Program-made: the position numbers and the translations under genes
The notes under the pieces: model-generated
Databases searched by the model: none
Seen by the model: the letters and a program-made list of their open reading frames with translations, nothing else
What the model was told of the DNA's origin: nothing
Assembly (NCBI GenBank): GCA_008704415.1
Contig: VXIS01000452.1
Location: 1-29,751 of the forward strand
Direction: 5' to 3'
Source of the DNA: Sphaerosporella brunnea
Taxonomy: Eukaryota; Ascomycota; Pezizomycetes; Pezizales; Pyronemataceae
DNA: 29,751 bases
Shown here: positions 1 to 8,686 of the stretch, piece by piece
Layout of the letters: every line of letters starts with the position of its first letter
Numbering within the stretch: position 1 is the stretch's first letter

Positions 1-361
1 GTGGAGCTTCAGCGATGACACTGTGGAGCGACTGTCCAGCTCTACTATTCTGGAGTGGAGCCGTGGGGGGGCCTCAGCGACGGCACTGCGGAGCGACTGT
101 CCAGCTCTACTATTCTGGAGTGGAGCTTCAGCGATGACACTGTGGAGCGACTGTCCAGCTCTACTATTCTGGAGTGGAGCCGTGGAGGAGCTTCAGCGGC
201 GGCACTGGGCAGCGACTGTCAAGCTCTACTATTCTGAAGTGGAGCCGTGCAGGAGCTTCAGCGACGGCACTGCAGAGCGACTGCCCGGCTCTACTATTCT
301 GGAGCGCAGCCGTGGAGGGGCTTCAGCGACGACACTGCGAAGCGACTGCGCAACTCTAGCA
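1..361. repeat. 54/65-bp minisatellite
   Basis: About 5.5 tandem units: 1-54 (54 bp), 55-119 (65 bp), 120-173 (54 bp), 174-238 (65 bp), 239-303 (65 bp) and a decayed partial unit from 304. The shared core contains GAGCGACTGTCCAGCTC followed by TACTATTCTGGA. The 54-bp form lacks 11 bp (about CCGTGGAGGAG) after GTGGAG, as expected from slippage between short GTGGAG/GGAGGAG repeats. The first four units form a 119-bp higher-order repeat (54+65, twice). The array begins at or before the window edge. Several ORFs run through it, but mixing 54- and 65-bp units changes frame, so I do not call it coding. Confidence 0.93.
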
Positions 362-414
362 CGGCGATGGGAATGAGCAGAGCAAGCGGTCAGATCACAT
401 CAAGTTGCTCCCAT

Positions 415-1196
415 CTATTTCTTTTGCACTTGAACACGGTGGAAGCATTAGTCGATCATGTTTATCCAGGCTTGAGAGACGGTGTGCCGAATCCTGAATT
501 CATCGCTGAGAGAGCAGTCCTCGCGGCACGAAATGTAGATGTCAACTCCCTGAACGACGATTTGTTAGGGCGGCTACCTGGCGATGAGCGTGAGTACAAG
601 AGCATCGACAGCGTCTCTACCGAGGATGAACATACATTTGGAGAGGAATACCTGAATTCTCTCGATGTGAATGGAGTGCCTCCGCACAAATTGCGTCTGA
701 AAGTCGGTGCTCCGATCATCCACATCCACAACATAAATCCCATTCAGGGTCTATGTAACTGTACCCCCTTACAAGTAACGCACCTTGAACGGAATGTTGT
801 TGGTGGTAAGTCTTTCCTCGCGGCATCAGCGCGATGGATTGTAGCTAATTTGGGGCGACAGCTGTTATATGGACGGGAGTTGGCCTGAGACGCAGTGTGA
901 TGCTCCCAAAGATCAAGATTGTCAGCGCTGCTGACGGGGATATGTCGTTCAAGTTGATCCGGCTTCAATATCCTGTGCGTTTGGCGTTCTCTATGACGAT
1001 GAATAAGTCCCAAGGGCAGTCGCTGAAGTACGTTGGTGTCAATGTGCAGGAGGAGGTATTCCGTCACGGACAACTATATGTGGCGCTGTCCCGCGCAAAA
1101 AGGGGTGATCGTGTCAGCCTGCTGTTGCCGGAGACGACATCTGGAAGGGACGTGCATTGTCTCAACGTGGTGTACAATGAGGTTTTTGAGGGCTGA
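415..1196 (+). CDS. Helitron RepHel helicase, C-terminal fragment (two exons)
   Basis: This is the end of the PIF1-like helicase domain of a Helitron rolling-circle transposase. Visible family blocks are a PEFIAERAVLAARNVDV segment, LLGRLPGDEREY, GVPPHKLRLKVGAPI, GLCNCT, then PVRLAFSMTMNKSQGQSL and the motif VI-like HGQLYVALSRA. Frame one stops at 888 and the rest lies in another frame from about 862. An intron at 806-861 (GTAAGT donor, GCTAAT branch, GACAG acceptor, 56 nt, phase 1) joins them exactly where the alignment needs it, giving a continuous match to the TGA ending at 1196. Full-length RepHel proteins are about 1,400-1,600 residues; here only about the last 240 remain and the Rep domain is absent. 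The N-terminal side is cut at the minisatellite, so no true start exists. It is probably not autonomous. Confidence 0.85.
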
Positions 1197-1253
1197 GGTA
1201 CATATTTTATTCTTCACGTGCTTCACCTTAAGTGGCGCTGTCCTAATGACTCC

Positions 1254-1308
1254 ACACCGTGTGGTCACCACACGGGTGTTTACTCGTTTTCAGACCATCA
1301 AATTCTAG
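1254..1308 (+). mobile_element. Candidate Helitron 3' terminus (hairpin plus CTAG)
   Basis: Downstream of the helicase stop is a hairpin: CCGTGTGG (1257-1264), loop TCA, CCACACGG (1268-1275), extended by three pairs past a bulged G at 1276. It is followed by CTAG at 1305-1308 with T next. Helitrons end in CTRR (usually CTAG) with a hairpin a short way upstream and insert before T, so order and polarity fit. The spacing of about 25 nt is longer than the usual 5-12 nt, so the call is tentative. Confidence 0.35.
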
Positions 1309-1406
1309 TTGAAGTCATTCAGACGCCCGTCGAATGAAAATCAGTAGAATTTCACCTATAGAACGTCTCAATAACATGCGTATAATCCAGACTGTATGTC
1401 TCGAGG

Positions 1407-1499
1407 AAAAAAAAAAAAAAAAAAAAAAAAAACATCAGCCAGAGAAATTTCATAAACCACAGGCAAACAACAGAGCAAAGGAATCAAAAAAAAAAAAAA
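1407..1499. repeat. Two poly-A tracts
   Basis: A run of 26 A at 1407-1432 and one of 14 A at 1486-1499. They may be simple slippage tracts or 3' tails of retroposed sequence. No retroelement body could be identified next to them. Confidence 0.8.
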
Positions 1500-1571
1500 C
1501 ATGAAACGTCATACAGTGCGGACCGCGCGAACAGATAAAACAGACAGAAACCCATAAAACCCGACTTGGAA

Positions 1572-2148
1572 TTACTCCGATCCCCTGCTGTGCCGCTGCA
1601 ACTTCTCGATTTCCTCCCAACGGCATTCTTTAGCAATTGCCTCGGCTGTTTTGCCTTCGGAATCAGGTATATCGATCTTCGCACCAGCGGCCAGCAGTTC
1701 TTCACCAACACCCTTATGCCCGTTGCGTACTGTCAGATGCATCGGTGTTGAAAGTTTGGCCTCTAGAAGGAGTTTGCCTCTAGAAGGAGTTTGGTTGATC
1801 TTGCGTGGTGGTTCTTGATGGCTAGGTGAAGCGCGGTCTTCTTGGCTTTGTCGGCGATGTTGATATCAATTGTGGAATTGACGGGAAGCTCGACTACTTC
1901 ATCATGGCCTTCCTCCGCGGCCCAGTGCAACGGTGTTCTTCCCCACCAGTCAAGAGAGTGAGACGTCTGCTTCGAGAAGTTTTTCAAATGCCATCCACAT
2001 TGCCTCGGTGGGCCGCCTTATGAAGTTGGGATTGCTCGGAAAAATGGGTTCTCCTTAAACCGATCGCCTGTTTGCGCAAGCTCTCGGCCAGAGCCAGGTG
2101 ATGGTTGGCTCTCGCTACATCGGCAGGGGTCCAATGGCAATCATCTCC
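1572..2148 (-). pseudogene. Ankyrin-repeat protein, frameshifted
   Basis: Read on the minus strand, fragments carry clear ankyrin consensus: DCHWTPADVARANHHLA, then QLHKAAHRGN, then WGRTPLHWAAEEGHDEVVE, then KTALHLAIKNHHA with KLLLEA, then TPMHLTVRNGHKG and LLAAGAKIDIPDSEGKTA, ending at TAA 1572-1574. Together they cover about four to five repeats of a C-terminal ankyrin array, a protein-protein interaction fold. At least three frame changes break it: near 1990, near 1965, and at 1759-1792, where a 17-bp sequence is tandemly duplicated. Removing one copy would join LLLEA to the next repeat in frame. The N-terminus was not found, and a stop lies just upstream of 2148. Ankyrin repeats are common in fungal NLR-like and transposon-adjacent genes, but no other domain is visible here. 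Confidence 0.8.
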
Positions 2149-2753
2149 TCAGGCCGATCACTGGATGGCCGGAGAGCCTGGAAGTCGGCTTCAGCCAGCG
2201 CGACCGAATCTGACTCCCAACTCCGGCATGCCCATTCTGTCAACTCCCACACCGACGCTGACATGGAGGAGGGAGCGGAGATGGCTTAGGCTGGAGCTCT
2301 AGAGAAGGAAATCACAGTGCGGGTAGGCAGACATCAAGTTCTTTGAACATAATTCTATTTATTGGTGCAAAGTCTAGAGACTTCCGGCCTCATATCTCAG
2401 GAGACCCAACGGCGGCGACACGAGACGGCTCGAGACCAAGGCCAGTCTCGTCTCGAGATGTCCCATCTGCACCACTAAGGTCCCCACCCTCTCATATTGA
2501 TGGGTTAGCTGTGAACCTAAAGAACACGTTCCAGAAGGCAAAAAGACAGTAAAAGGAGAATGGAGGTGGATGGAAATGCTCCAGTTCCTCGTCTGTTAAA
2601 ATACGGGGGTTTGAGAAGTAGAATGTTCCATTATATTTCTATAGCTGGGCGGAGCAGCGAGGTTTTATCCTGGCTGCTCCTACATGATGTCACCCGCCAC
2701 GTATCCGTGAAAGTAGCCATGATTTCCTACATCGTCGATGCGTCGAGAGCAGC
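2149..2753. other. Intergenic, no gene seen
   Basis: Between the ankyrin pseudogene and the 3' end of the DUF6594 gene only short ORFs without recognisable similarity occur. The stretch likely holds the 3' flank of the DUF6594 gene and remains of the 5' part of the ankyrin gene. Confidence 0.5.
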
Positions 2754-4101
2754 CTACCTTGGCATAAACGACACCAAAACCGCTGCGTATCTGTTCACCC
2801 ATTAATACCTATTAGCTCTCACTTTCTCACATGCAGGAGGAAAGAACGAGAAACGTACGCCGCAGTTGCTGCCACTACTTCCCAACTTTTGGCCCGTGTC
2901 ACCGCTGCAATGACCACGGAAAATAGGAACACGAATGAAGAAACAATGAGCAACTTGGGCTTCGCGCTCCGAGTCCCATTCAGTGTGAGAAGAATGATGG
3001 GCACCAGCAATATCAACAGGCCTCCAAGCACCGTTAAAAATCGCGATGCGGTACGCACGCTGGCCGCGGAAAAATAGTCGACTTGATCCTCAGCGATCTT
3101 CTTCTTTATTCATCAAGTTAGGTATCTGTTGACAGCAAGTTTCGTACGCAGCGGACACTAAGAGATGGGTGAAGAGATTGTATTGAAGGTAAGGTGCTAG
3201 CGACGCCGTTACTGCACCTTAAGTGCAGAAGCGGCTCACAAGCCTATACTCTAATCTGACTACATCCCTGACAGAGTTTATACTCGGTTACACCATAGAG
3301 GGTAGAGTGATGCCTACGGCGTCACTCTACACTCAACAGTATCTTCAGAAAAAAGATCGGATGGGCTGATTAGAAACCTTTTTGCCGAAAATCCGACACA
3401 TCAGGTTTGGATGCGAGAGTAGTAATCTGTGTGCAGCATCCTGTTCCTCATTGGTGATAGATAGGAGATCGCGGTGATGCTGAATGAATGCTTGCTCTTC
3501 AATGTAGAGGGGATTATAAAAGCCCAGCCACCCAGCAAGACCGCTCTGTTGCCGTGCCGATGCGCGCGGAAGTTTTAAAATCTCTGAATACGAGAGTATT
3601 GCGTCGTCTGAATAGTTAGTTGAGCCCTATATCCCGCCCAATAAACCTACTATATCGCCGCAGCAAATCCTCAGCCCTTTCCATCAGCTCAGCCCTCGTT
3701 CGATTATCCTCCCACCGTCTTGTTCCAGGCTTCTCGTCGGGCTTCTTGTCCTGTTCAGCGAGATCTTCGGTGAGTTCGGACAGCCTGTCCTGAAGATACA
3801 GAATGTTGCGGACGTTGAGATCTCCGAATCTCCGGAATACCAAGAAGTCGTTGTCGCTGCCCAAAAGTTTGCATAAACGCTCGTACCCGGCTGGTTGTGT
3901 ACCGTTGGAGTCGCTCAGGGCAGTCGATGCAACTGTTCCCGCTTTCTCGGTTGCAAGAGGTTGATCTTTGTTGGGCACGCCTCCGGATGCGTCACCGGAG
4001 ATTTCAATAACCGTATCGTGGTGTCCATAGTTCTCTCCTGGTGCGATGTTGGGCGGTGACTCCGTAAGTCCGCCGCTGACGATGGAGGTTCGCGATTGCA
4101 T
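2754..4101 (-). CDS. DUF6594 family membrane protein (four exons)
   Basis: A fungal protein of unknown function; the family has a soluble coiled N-terminal part and C-terminal membrane segments. Proposed exons: 3651-4101, 3378-3607, 2859-3103, 2754-2790, giving 320 residues. The N-terminal domain starts near residue 72 with GYERLCKLLGSDNDFLVFRRF and LYLQDRL. Exon 2 carries AILSYSEILKLPRASARQ. Exon 3 carries two hydrophobic helices (FLTVLGGLLILLVPIILLTL and LLIVSSFVFLFSVVIAAV), and the last junction gives the family-typical ATAAYAAVLVSFM end. Introns 3608-3650 (GTAGGT, CTAAC, TTCAG) and 2791-2858 (GTACGT, GCTAAT, AACAG) are convincing. Intron 3104-3377 has a weak GTTTCT donor, a good CTAAC branch, and contains a solo LTR. 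Without that intron there are in-frame TGA stops. An upstream ATG at 4200 would add 33 residues. It is either an intact gene with an LTR in its intron or a recent pseudogene. Confidence 0.75.
3127..3338 (-). mobile_element. Solo LTR with 5-bp target duplication
   Basis: A 212-bp sequence begins TGTTGACAGC and ends CACTCAACA, with inverted termini TGTTGA/TCAACA. It is flanked by exact 5-bp duplications GTATC at 3122-3126 and 3339-3343. This is the signature of an LTR retrotransposon that lost its body by LTR-LTR recombination. A diverged relative in opposite orientation lies at about 28936-29250. It sits inside the DUF6594 gene. Confidence 0.88.
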
Positions 4102-4675
4102 GGAAGAAGTGAGGAAAAGTGGTAACAATGGTTGATGGCCACCGAATCGAACATGGGAATTGTGAAAACGAGCTCGTGAGGTTCCAACAGCACTGCGCAT
4201 GCCCGGTGGCTATGCTCGGCCTGCTGCAGTAAGAAAGTGACATCACCGCCACCACCAGTGAATCCACCTATAACTCAACGCATGTAGTATAACATTAACT
4301 CCTTCCATCCTAATGTGAAATCTATCTCCACCCAAGCCTGCCGTCAGGCATACATACACCCTGTCAAAAGCCCACTTGGCCGTGCAGAATACCAACCCCT
4401 ACTCCAGCTATGTACTAGTACACGTAGGTGGGGGCTCCCACACACTCTACGTACTTACTGCAGTTACATTACCTCGTTCCCTCCAATTGTATCGCCACCC
4501 CCGCCAGTAAAAAGTACACAATCGTGTTGGAATAGAACCCAAATCCACTGAGCCTACGTATTGCTGTTTCCGCCATCAAGGATGACTTCCCGTAAGGTCT
4601 GGAAGGCTTTCTAAACCGGTTTGCAGGGGTGTTTTGATGGTTTTCGCTTCTAAAAGGTTTAGACGTGGGCGCCTC
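4102..4675. other. 5' flank of the DUF6594 gene, otherwise empty
   Basis: It contains the alternative upstream start codon of the DUF6594 gene at 4200 and presumably its promoter. No further gene or repeat was recognised. Confidence 0.45.
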
Positions 4676-4942
4676 CTACTCGACGATTTTTTAAGTATCC
4701 GGATGCCCTAACCCAAGCCGGCGCTTAGAGGTGACTGGGAAGCTGCCCGCGAGCGAGCTTCCAAGAGCTTCCCTGAGCTCGCGTAGGGGCTCAAAAAAAA
4801 ACAAGTGGTGTGCTGGGGGTTTATTATGTGGAAGAACGGAGTGATCTCGCGCGGGCGCTCTCGTTGAAGTGGATTTTCTCTAAGCCCCGGGTCTGGGTTA
4901 GGGTTTCCAGGGCATAAGGATACTTTAAAAATCGTCGAGTAG
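4676..4942. repeat. 267-bp element with about 55-65-bp imperfect terminal inverted repeats
   Basis: The left arm at 4676-4730 starts CTACTCGACGATTTTT. The right arm at 4878-4942 is its reverse complement with a roughly 9-bp insertion and scattered mismatches. Both arms share the blocks GTATCC, ATGCCC, CTAACCCA and GCTTAGAG. The 147-bp centre has no ORF. The form fits a foldback or MITE-like DNA element. No target-site duplication is obvious at the arm ends, so the boundaries may be incomplete. Confidence 0.7.
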
Positions 4943-5021
4943 ACTGCTCCTCTGGAAAGGGGGGAGTGTTCCAGACAACTTCTAAATGCCCAGAAAACTC
5001 GCCGCGATTGGTTGGGAAGTA

Positions 5022-5250
5022 TGGTGCAGGCGGCCTTAAACCAACCTGTCGGCGGTGGTGGAGACGGCAACGACTGTTTATAATAAACTGATCACCACAT
5101 GAGAACTCTGAGGAAGCCGGTCTTGGGTCCACTAAACAAGATGCGCTCTATAAAAATAAGATGCGAGCTTCCACCAGTCGCGCAATCTTGTGATGTTATT
5201 GAAGTCGGGGAAAGTTTGAGCGACAGGTTGGTTTAAGGCCGCCTGCACCA
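5022..5250. mobile_element. Tc1/mariner-like MITE, copy 1
   Basis: A 229-bp element with a perfect 30-bp terminal inverted repeat (5022-5051 and 5221-5250) starting TGGTGCAGGCGGCC. It is flanked on both sides by the dinucleotide TA (5020-5021 and 5251-5252), as expected for Tc1/mariner-type insertion. There is no transposase. The same TIR start is found at 10582-10799 and, decayed, at 20685. The interior is related to 19219-19395. Confidence 0.85.
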
Positions 5251-5474
5251 TACGCGGGGTACACCAAAAAATAAACAAAGTGGGTGTGGTGACGTGGGTT
5301 GCCGACTGCCGGCTGGCAGTGCATGGTGCGCAGCAAAAGAGTGTACAGTGCAGCGTGCGTGTGTAACTTAAACCTAAGCATCGTTCAAAGTAGATATAAC
5401 CTGGAAGACGCCTCGAAACCACCGGGCATCATATCCGTCCAACCTGGCAGCCGACAGCCATCCAAGCATTTATC

Positions 5475-5787
5475 ATGGCAGCGACAAATACCGGCAGTCA
5501 AAGTGGCTATGATTATACGAAAGGTTGGTTCAACGTCAGAATCCTCCCCAGTATTAAGTTCCATTTACTGAGAGTCGCTGGCAGTGCCAGAGAACTACGT
5601 TGGGGTTTATAAACCCGGATATCGGGGTGGCCAGCCACCGCGTTCTGGCCGAGAGGAGGCAAACGCACCCCCCATCAGAGGCGAAGGTTCTGGCGGAAGC
5701 AACGGAGGGGGTGGGCAAGGCGGTAGTAATAATGGGGGTGGGCAAGGTGGTAGTAATAATGGGGGTGGGCAAGGCGGTCAACAATAA
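5475..5787 (+). CDS. Possible small glycine-rich protein (two exons)
   Basis: An ATG at 5475 opens a short polar N-terminus (MAATNTGSQSGYDYTK). An intron at 5524-5584 (donor GTTGGT, acceptor GGCAG, 61 nt, phase 1) would join it to a frame reading NYVGVYKPGYRGGQ, then glycine/glutamine/asparagine repeats (GGGQGGSNN), ending in QQ and TAA at 5787. The total is 83 residues, low-complexity and without a signal peptide or membrane segment. The tail is encoded by a 27-bp minisatellite whose third copy supplies the stop. The donor is not a strong consensus and no family is recognised, so this could be a chance ORF. Confidence 0.3.
5707..5787. repeat. 27-bp minisatellite, three copies
   Basis: Units at 5707-5733, 5734-5760 and 5761-5787, each starting GGGGGTGGGCAAGG. 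The first two differ at one base; the last diverges after 18 bases. The length is a multiple of three, so it keeps the GGGQGGSNN reading. Confidence 0.92.
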
Positions 5788-5966
5788 GAGTGGGGAATGT
5801 TGGGGTCGATGAGGAAAAATTTCCGGAATACCAAGAGAGCCTCTTAGGCGTCTCCCCTTAGTTCCCTATTAGGTATCCGCGGACGGATAACTGGATTGCT
5901 CGAATTTTCGCCGGTGGCGCCTATAAGGCGCCTGCTTTCTCTCTCCACTCCTTTCTTTCTTCTCTT

Positions 5967-7290
5967 CTAAGAAGCAAGGAGTAGATCGTCCATCAACGAG
6001 ATCTCCGCTTCGTCCTTGTGGTCCTTGTCACCGTGCCACCCGTGCCGCAACAGGTTGTTGTCGCGCCCGTGCGGCTTCGAGTAATTGACCGCGATATCCA
6101 CTTCGAGATCGGCCGACTTGGCTGTGTGAATTGAGCCGTGTGAGATTGTCCATCAAAGACACCGACCCCGGAAAGGCATGTTTCCCTTCAGCTTCCTTGC
6201 CTCGTCCCACAGTCTGCCGAGCGTGGTGTCCTCTGCCATTCTCGTCAGAGGGCAGCACCGATGAGAATGCGGATTCATCATTCTTCTGAAAGAAGGCCAT
6301 CGTTTCTGGATCCGGTGCTCCAAGCTGCTTGAAGCCCGACTATCTCGGCCTCGTCTTTTTCGGTCTGTGAAGGCGGCGTGAATTCGTCCCACTCCATGCT
6401 GTATTTGGCCTTGGCTACGGGCTCGTGGGATGTCTTTGGTGCCCTCAAAGCTGAAGTGTTCCCTTCGCACTTGGTGACGGTAATGGCACGTACCTGATCC
6501 GTCAGTTCGGAAACAGGTAAGTCAACTTGCTTGGGAGATCCAGGAGTTAGCGGGTTCGTCCTCATCGCCAGCATCTTCGGATCGTAGGCTTCGGAGAGGA
6601 GTTTCGGCTGCGGGGGCTCGCTTCGCGTTCTTCCTTGGGACGCTCGCTGCGACCGCCTCCTTGAACTGCGGGCCCCTGATTGTATCGAGTCGTTCCACCT
6701 CCTCCTCCATGAACTGATCGATATCTGGTCTCCGCTGTCCGTCCGTGCGTATGTTCTCCTGGTCTCCAGGAGACATGCCTCTGCGATGACATCGGCATGT
6801 GGTGTATCGAAGCCGTAGGCTTCGTTGAGCATGGCCAATTTGGTCCATGTATAGTCGCATAATGTCCCGTTGTCTGTGTCGCGCTACCTTCCTAGCCAAC
6901 GAGAGATGTTTTTGCATAAAGGTTTGCCGACGCTCCAAGCTGAAGTCGTTCCGCAATGATAGCTGCTGATTGTACGTCCGGTTTAGTGCGCTGCCTCTCA
7001 GACATGACAGCGTGAGGCTTGGGTCCATTGGATGGTGTCCGTCTGGCTGGCTCCTGTATGGCTTGAGGTGAGATAGCCATCCCACAAAAGAAATTTAAGT
7101 ACCGGTTGAGTTCACCAGCTTTCCGGACCATTGGCAGACGGTCAATAATCACGACCTTTTCTGGATCGATGTATTCCGCTTTGTCCGACGAGTCTCACTT
7201 GTCTGGGTCATCACCCGGGTTGTTCGAGATCGCTGCTGTCGGCACGAAAGTAGTATAATCCGTAATCGTTGGGTGTGGATCCCATTATGT
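5967..7290 (-). pseudogene. Decayed coding stretch, unrecognised (possibly retroelement gag)
   Basis: Over about 1.3 kb the minus strand has long overlapping open frames of coding-like composition that hand over to each other. Examples are a frame with DYTTFVPTAAISNNP and DPEKVVIIDRLPMVRKAGEL, one with KLAMLNEAYGFDTPHADVI, one with DQFMEEEVERLDTIRGPQFK, and a C-terminal frame with GRLWDEARKLKGN and LEVDIAVNYSKPHGRDNN. The last ends at TAG 5967-5969 and is interrupted by one TGA at 6150-6152. Several indels are needed to read it as one protein of about 430 codons. I do not recognise the family. The charged, low-motif character and the nearby integrase make a retroelement gag-like origin possible, but that is inference. 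Confidence 0.4.
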
Positions 7291-7667
7291 GCGATCACGA
7301 GACCGAGGATTGTGAGAAGTATTTCCTGTGTGAATTTTTTTCAATGGACGAGTTTGGTAGATGACGAAGGACTCGGAAGCGGTCGGCCTCTCGCCGCAGC
7401 AGCGCAGCGTTGTTCCTGACGTTCACAAGCAGAGGTAGGTCGGCAAAGAGGCGGCGTGTTGCCAGTTCAACAGTCACCTTATGCTCGACGTGTTGGTCCA
7501 CCGACGCAAGTTTCGTGTCGGTCGTCGAAGGAGAGGTCCAAAGGTCAGGTCAAGTGGGCAAGATTGTCGCGCGCCTCTCGAAAGGAATGACAGTTGGAAA
7601 ACGGTATCCCGTCGAAGCGCAGTGCCACATCGCGCCTGAAGCTCCAGGTTATAGAATCCGCGTTGGC

Positions 7668-8085
7668 GTTTTACGACGGCATGGCATGGGCAACAGACAG
7701 TTTAAGGCCGTGCTCTCATACTTCACCCCTCGGTTCTGGATTCCTGCAACAGGGAGAGAGTCCTGTCACAAGTGTCAGCAGTATAGAAGAACAACATGCT
7801 GCAGTTACAGCTCGCGCGCGCGCGGAGCTGGTGTTTTCTCCTGTTGTGGGCAGCGACTTCGCTGGGCCCTTCCCTTTCCAGAAGACACTCGCCCCGGCGC
7901 CAAGTATGTGGTATTCGCCGTCAATTTTCTGTCACGATGGGTGGAAGCAAAAGCCATGGAGACTGCAGATGCCGCGACAGCGTCGACGTGCATTTACGAG
8001 GAGATCATATCCCGCGAGGGAGTACCGGATTCTTTGCTGTCCAATAATGGATCCAACTTCATCAATGCGGTCATCGATAGATAGA
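7668..8085 (+). pseudogene. Ty3/gypsy-type integrase fragment
   Basis: The plus strand shows a zinc-binding H2C2 remnant (LSYFTPRFWIP then SCHKCQQYRR). It is followed by the start of the catalytic core in another frame (VVGSDFAGPFPF), then back to the first frame with KYVVFAVNFLSRWVEAKAM, TCIYEEIISREGVPDSLLS and NNGSNFINAVIDR before a TAG. This order is that of a Ty3/gypsy retrotransposon integrase core. Two frameshifts (near 7790 and 7880) and a stop at 8085 break it. The second catalytic Asp, normally S-D-N-G, is Asn here (AAT for GAT), so the core would be dead even if in frame. Reverse transcriptase and RNase H were not found upstream, so this is an isolated remnant. Confidence 0.75.
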
Positions 8086-8686
8086 TAGTCTGAACACCAT
8101 CCTCAAGATTAAGTCGATGCCGTACTATGTCTGTGCCATCAGCCATAGTGTGTGGTGTGTGTGGCGTCAGATGTGGCTTGCGGCTAGCACGGGTGTGGCG
8201 AAGCACGTGTCCGGGCTAAGGGTTGGCTACGGGGTTTGGCTCTGGCTAGAGAACTTCGGGTGCGTTTGGCGGGGCGATATGCGAAATAGCGATATCCTGA
8301 TATCCGACTTGACGCACGCGTTTGGCTGCCCGTTCTCTCGTCGTTCCAAGCCCACAAAAAGGCGCCATTGATAATACGGTACTTATAATTTACATCTCGC
8401 TGATTTCCTTCCCTCGCGAACAGAGTTTTCAATGGGTGGCTGGGAGAGAAACATCGCCGGGTATGAGTGAAAACACAACAAAGTCAAAATAACCATACGC
8501 TCCGCCCGCTGAGGGAATAGCCCACATCTACACAGCCAAAACCGACCAGACCGCATCAACGCCAGCCCAACCATGCACAGCAAAGAAACCACAATGAAAG
8601 CAAAGCCCAAAAAGAAAAAAAAAAGAAAAAAAACGTGAATATCAAGCAGACGCAAAGGAAACAACGCCGACCCCAACTTAGCTGAG
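8086..8686. other. No gene seen; A-rich purine tract
   Basis: Downstream of the integrase remnant the sequence decays without recognisable coding. An A-rich tract lies at about 8608-8634. It may form the 3' flank of the ORF at 8687-9073. Confidence 0.4.

Noticed and set aside
4898..4905. GGTTAGGG as a telomere repeat remnant
   Set aside because: Only one copy occurs; the fungal telomere unit would need tandem repeats to be meaningful.
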